A stretch of 64,000 nt of DNA. Source: an uncultured Gammaproteobacteria bacterium (GTDB lineage: Bacteria; Pseudomonadota; Gammaproteobacteria; Pseudomonadales; Pseudohongiellaceae). The stretch's first letter is position 1; every line of letters starts with the position of its first letter. The DNA lies in NCBI GenBank assembly GCA_913060975.1, contig CAJXVC010000003.1:62001-126000 (forward strand), read 5' to 3'. The translations under genes and the position numbers were made by a program. The notes beneath the pieces were generated by a model. It saw nothing but the letters and a program-made list of their open reading frames with translations. It had not been told where the DNA came from and ran no database searches. Below, in pieces: positions 59,647-64,000 of the stretch.

Positions 59647-60504
59647 TTAGATTTTCTTGCGTCTGACCAACACCAGCCCTGCGACTAGCAACAGCAGCAG
59701 GCTGGGCAGAGGCACCCAATAATTGAACTGTATAAATCTTTCGTCAATCAACACATCAGAGTAACCGCGGACCAATCGCCCGACGTCAGACAAATAAGAC
59801 TCATTGAGCAACGACGGCATGAAGCGGGCATAGATGTAATCGGCGCTATCGCCCATCATACCCTTAAACATATCCAGTGCCAGCGTAACACCCAGAGCCG
59901 CTATGACAGCCTGGGTGGCCGAGTTGGCCGCGATGGAAAAACACAATCCGAGTCCGATGGCAGCAGGTAGAGGCAGGATCGCCAGACGCAAACCGAGTAG
60001 CAATTCAGTCCGGATTTCCGCTTCACTGATGAGCTCGAAACCGTCTTCGACAACCGGGCCGTATTCCCATAGCATGCCTGACAGGAAGTAACTGGCCAGT
60101 AACAGCAAGCTAAGCGCGACGACAGCCATCAGCAACAGGTAAGCAAATTTTGCTAACACGACAGCGCTGCGACTACAGCGACGGATAATTAGGTGACGCA
60201 GTGCGCCGCTGTCGCGATCAGCGCTGAAGCTGAATGCCGATTGTGCGACCAGCAAAAGCCCGAGCAGAATGAGTCCGGTATTGAGTCCGTCGACAAGATT
60301 GCCATAAGCCGGTTCGGCGACCAAATCGTTGAAGCGATCACTACCCAGTAAATTGTCTCGGGCGGCGGCCGTTGATTCAGTCAGTTTGGCCAATACGAGT
60401 TGCACGGCAACCAACAGTACTGGCGTGAGAATAACAAACCGCGTGCCGAGACTGCGCAGGCCGACGAAAACCTCGTTGCGAAACGCCGCTACAAAGCCGT
60501 TCAT
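59647..60504 (-). CDS. ABC-2 type transporter permease
   Basis: multi-TM; FSFSADRDSGALRHLIIRRCSRSAVVLAKF. Confidence 0.8.
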   Translation of the reverse strand: MNGFVAAFRNEVFVGLRSLGTRFVILTPVLLVAVQLVLAKLTESTAAARDNLLGSDRFNDLVAEPAYGNLVDGLNTGLILLGLLLVAQSAFSFSADRDSGALRHLIIRRCSRSAVVLAKFAYLLLMAVVALSLLLLASYFLSGMLWEYGPVVEDGFELISEAEIRTELLLGLRLAILPLPAAIGLGLCFSIAANSATQAVIAALGVTLALDMFKGMMGDSADYIYARFMPSLLNESYLSDVGRLVRGYSDVLIDERFIQFNYWVPLPSLLLLLVAGLVLVRRKKI

Positions 60505-61424
60505 GACGCAGCCTCCGCAGTTATCTGGCGGAACAGCTTATCAAGCGAAGGGCGTTGCAAGACTAATTCCTGTACGGCAATGCCTTCGCCAACGAGAGCG
60601 CTATTGAGAGAGGCCGAGTCTATCTCTTGCAGAGTGACTTTGAGATAGCCATTGTTATCTGCCTGTAACTGACAGCCGGATAGCGAAGTGATGAGCTGTC
60701 GTGCGTGTTCTGTTTGTGCCGTTTTCACCAGCACTTCGGTTCGGTGTTCACTCAATAATGCCGAGACGGTATCGGAAACCGCGATCTGGCCTTTGTGCAG
60801 AATGGCAATATGGCTACAGATATTCTCCAGATAAGGCAGTTGGTGCGACGACAGCAAAAAACTTGTCCCCAACTCTTTGTTCAGATTCTGAATGAGAGTC
60901 AACACTTCATCGACGCCGCCGGCATCCAGGCCATTAAAAGGTTCATCGAGGATGATAAGAGCCGGGTCGCCCAGCAAGGCCTGGGCAATTGAAGCGCGTC
61001 GCTTGTTGCCCAAAGATAATTGCCGAATGCGAAATTGGCTGAAGGGTTCAATGCCTAGCATGCGCTCTACTTGCTCAGGGTTACGCGTTGGAGTGTCACA
61101 AAGCAGACTGGCTTGTTGCAGACACTGACGCACGGTCAACTGTGGCGATAAACTTGGCGTATCGAAAATACCAACGATATTGCCTTTGGCTTCATTCAGG
61201 CGTGCAGGAGAGTGACCCAGTAAGTGGATCGAGCCGCTGTTGTAGGAAAGCAGGCCGAGCAGGCATTCGAGCGTTGTCGTCTTACCGGAACCATTCAGGC
61301 CAACCAGGCCATGTATGGCACCGGTTACGACATCGAGATTGAGATCCCGAAGCACCTTATGACTGCCATAAGATTTGTTAAGCCCGGCGATGGAAAGAAT
61401 GGCATTCTCGGGGCTAGTACTCAT
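60501..61424 (-). CDS. ABC transporter ATP-binding protein
   Basis: GLNGSGKTT Walker A, LSLGNKRR signature, LIILDEPFNGLD Walker B. Confidence 0.93.
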   Translation of the reverse strand: MSTSPENAILSIAGLNKSYGSHKVLRDLNLDVVTGAIHGLVGLNGSGKTTTLECLLGLLSYNSGSIHLLGHSPARLNEAKGNIVGIFDTPSLSPQLTVRQCLQQASLLCDTPTRNPEQVERMLGIEPFSQFRIRQLSLGNKRRASIAQALLGDPALIILDEPFNGLDAGGVDEVLTLIQNLNKELGTSFLLSSHQLPYLENICSHIAILHKGQIAVSDTVSALLSEHRTEVLVKTAQTEHARQLITSLSGCQLQADNNGYLKVTLQEIDSASLNSALVGEGIAVQELVLQRPSLDKLFRQITAEAAS

Positions 61425-61656
61425 GTGGTTGTATGCCGGGCTTGTCGTTGAAAATTAATAGTAACGTGTTGTTTGTCTGAGCTATTGGAGTTTTTGACAT
61501 TACAGACAATGTAGAAAGGGCCGGCACCAGGCCGCCCCTGTTTTCTGCTTTCACTGTAGAATCTGTGAATACTGTTGCCACCGACGCTGACAGCAATTTT
61601 ATTGCTACTGACAGTTGTCAGTCACCATGAATTCCGGATTTCTTATGCCCGGTTCA

Positions 61657-64000
61657 TTATTCTACGAATAGCTGATCAACTTCCACCTGTTGGACTTCAC
61701 CAAACTGTGTGAGTTCCTCAGTATCAATTATCGACAGGTCGCCGACAATCGAAATCAGTTTCGGTCTATTGGCGACATGTTCCTGTTGGAACTGCAGCAT
61801 CTGATCAATAGTGGCTTCCTGAAGCTGCGCAAAACGCTCACGACGCGGATCACCTTCCAGGCCCAGCCGTTCCCAGCTGCGCACAGCACCAATCACTTCC
61901 CGAAAGCTGATCTGGTTAGTGCGGTAGCGGTTGATCAGTGAATTGGCTGATTCAGTAAAACGCTCTTCAGACACTGGCATATCATCGATCAGACCAATAA
62001 ACGCCTGTAAGGCATCACTGGTTTTGTCAGTCTGGGTGCCAATCACGCCAAGCATCATGTTTTCCGCTTCTTCACGTTGCCCCTGGGCATAGGCGGCAGA
62101 GGCAGAGTAGGCCAGGGCTCGCGCTTCACGTAGTTCCTGAAAAACCACGCTGGACATGCCGCTGCCGAAATAGCTGGTATAAAGAGAAGAGGGAATACTG
62201 TCTGCTTCGTTGTAAACGCCATCACCGAATTCAATCCGCACTTGCGCCTGCGCTGTTTGCTGATCGACAACCATGATTTCAGTGCTGTCAATCTCGCGAG
62301 CTTTGCGCAGTCGCACCGGTGGTGTGTCGGCCAGCTCGTCTGTCAGTTCATACTGGCGACGCAATACTTCGACGACATCTTCCAATGGCAGTGAGCCGGT
62401 ATAGGCCAGAGTCTGCTTGTAGTTAAGTAGTTCGGCTGGCATGGCGAGCAGTTCATCCAATTGCGCTGCCATGATCTCTTCGCCAGGCAAGGCTTCCAGC
62501 ATGGGCGATTCTTCGCCATAGCGATTGTACAAATACAATGCGCGGGAAATGGCGGCCGGTGAGCTCTTTTGGTCCTGACGGTTCTTCAGCAGGATGCCTT
62601 TGAGTTGTTGCAGGGTTTGCTCGTCGGCAGTGGGGTTCTTGACCAGTTCCAAGGCCAGGGCAACCGAGTCTTCAAACTGCTCGTCCAACCCGGTGACTGA
62701 AATGGCAGAGCTGTTTTCGCCAGCGCCAAAGCGGAAATCACTGCCCATGCGGTACCATTCTTTCTGCAGATCCTGATTGCTCATTGTTTCAGTGCCTGCC
62801 ACATCCATGAGTGCCGAGGCCAGGCCAAGTAACTCATTGGTTTCTGTGCCGACTTCAATATTGACCGAGAAGCTAAACAGGTCATTGAGTGGATTGGGGG
62901 CATAATACAGTTGCACACCATCAACAAATTCCACGACGCGGTAGTCTTCATCGGCGACCACGAAATTCGGCTCAATCGGCTCGAAGTCCATATTGAGAAT
63001 GCGCGCGGCAAATTGCGACTGTCGCGTAGGATCGATTGTCACAGGATCGATGCGGGGTTTTTCAACTTCCGGAATTTCATGCTGGGCATCAACGCGATAC
63101 ACGGCCACATAATCGTTGCCGAAGTATTTGTTGGCTACATCAATCACATCTTGTTTGGTCAGCGCTTCCATTCGGGCAATTTCGCCAGAAGCATGCTCCC
63201 AGTCATCGCCTTCAATGAATGATTGACGCATCAATGCGACCCGCGCGGTATTGAATTCCAGGCTGGCTTTTTCGTTCTTTTTAAAATCATTGACGATAGC
63301 CGGCAGGATCCAGTCTTCAAATTCGCCTTGTTTTACTAGCTCGACCTGTTCCAGTAATAACTCCTCGACCTCTTCCAGCGTCTGGTCTTGCTTGGGGGCA
63401 CCGTACAGACTTTGCGTGCCGTAGTCGTTGAGAAACAGTGGTGATGATCCGGCACTGGCAACGGCTTGATTCTGTGTGAGATTCAAATTGATCAAACCAG
63501 CTGTGCGGTTATCGAGGATCATGTCAAACATCATCAGGGCTTCTTTGTCCGGGCTGTCGTTAGGCGCAGTGCGGAAAGCTATGCGAACCTCTTCCTGCCC
63601 TGGGTACTGCACAGTCATACGCTCGGCACCTTGCAAAGGGGCTTCCTGCCACGGGCCAACTTCCGGAAGTGGTTTGGCTTCCCAATCGCCAAATTCTTCA
63701 CTAATCAGGGCAATAGTCTCTTCGATGTCGATGTCGCCGCTGATAAAGATACCCATGTTATTGGGCACGTAATACGTGTCGAAATAATCACGGATATAAA
63801 CCAGTGACGGATTCTTCAAATGGTCGACGGTGCCAATTGTTGGTTGCTGTCCGTAAGGGTGTTCCTTGAATAACAATTCATCGACGGCCGTGCCGATAAT
63901 GCGGCTGCCATTGTCCAGCGTACGATTTTTCTCTTCGTAGACCGTCTCCAATTCAGTGTGAAACAAGCGAAAAACCGGGTTCACAAAGCGATCCGACTCA
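61657..64000 (-). CDS. M16 family metallopeptidase, N-terminally truncated by the window edge
   Basis: reading frame stays open to position 64000 (ESDRFVNPVFRLFHTELETVYEEKNR); two M16-type domains; HxxEH not in window. Confidence 0.85.
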   Translation of the reverse strand, partial: ESDRFVNPVFRLFHTELETVYEEKNRTLDNGSRIIGTAVDELLFKEHPYGQQPTIGTVDHLKNPSLVYIRDYFDTYYVPNNMGIFISGDIDIEETIALISEEFGDWEAKPLPEVGPWQEAPLQGAERMTVQYPGQEEVRIAFRTAPNDSPDKEALMMFDMILDNRTAGLINLNLTQNQAVASAGSSPLFLNDYGTQSLYGAPKQDQTLEEVEELLLEQVELVKQGEFEDWILPAIVNDFKKNEKASLEFNTARVALMRQSFIEGDDWEHASGEIARMEALTKQDVIDVANKYFGNDYVAVYRVDAQHEIPEVEKPRIDPVTIDPTRQSQFAARILNMDFEPIEPNFVVADEDYRVVEFVDGVQLYYAPNPLNDLFSFSVNIEVGTETNELLGLASALMDVAGTETMSNQDLQKEWYRMGSDFRFGAGENSSAISVTGLDEQFEDSVALALELVKNPTADEQTLQQLKGILLKNRQDQKSSPAAISRALYLYNRYGEESPMLEALPGEEIMAAQLDELLAMPAELLNYKQTLAYTGSLPLEDVVEVLRRQYELTDELADTPPVRLRKAREIDSTEIMVVDQQTAQAQVRIEFGDGVYNEADSIPSSLYTSYFGSGMSSVVFQELREARALAYSASAAYAQGQREEAENMMLGVIGTQTDKTSDALQAFIGLIDDMPVSEERFTESANSLINRYRTNQISFREVIGAVRSWERLGLEGDPRRERFAQLQEATIDQMLQFQQEHVANRPKLISIVGDLSIIDTEELTQFGEVQQVEVDQLFVE

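Noticed and set aside
61592-61622. adjacent small hairpins (AGCAAT-TTT-ATTGCT; ACTGACA-GT-TGTCAGT) after the M16 peptidase gene
   Set aside because: Short, lacking a T tract; may be incidental 3'UTR structure, not enough to call.
1-64000. CRISPR arrays, defence islands, prophage or transposase genes
   Set aside because: No regularly spaced direct repeats, cas-like genes, integrases or transposases were recognised among the ORFs.

Overview
This is a gene-dense bacterial chromosomal window of gammaproteobacterial character. It holds about 47 supportable CDSs. I found no rRNA, tRNA, CRISPR array, phage module or transposase. Housekeeping and metabolic anchors include modF, hemH, dmeF, ggt, uvrA, ssb, moeA, a SulP transporter, a TAXI-TRAP transporter, a PaoABC-like Mo/FAD/2Fe-2S dehydrogenase, two TonB-dependent receptors, a CPA2 antiporter and several peptidases. 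The least explained items are: (1) a translationally coupled run at 55.4-61.4 kb (ABC-2 ATPase, permease, two-PDZ lipoprotein, two tandem FG-GAP/VCBS proteins, possibly a small membrane protein); (2) two oppositely oriented hairpin elements between divergent uvrA and ssb that share a 50-nt core (41/50 identical) but have completely different yet internally complementary stems; (3) a 40-aa single-TM protein missed by the ORF track, with an FNR/Anr-like box placed at -41.5 of a plausible promoter; (4) a structured 3'UTR/ncRNA candidate at 1.0-1.13 kb. All homology statements come from motif recognition. No database search was run.
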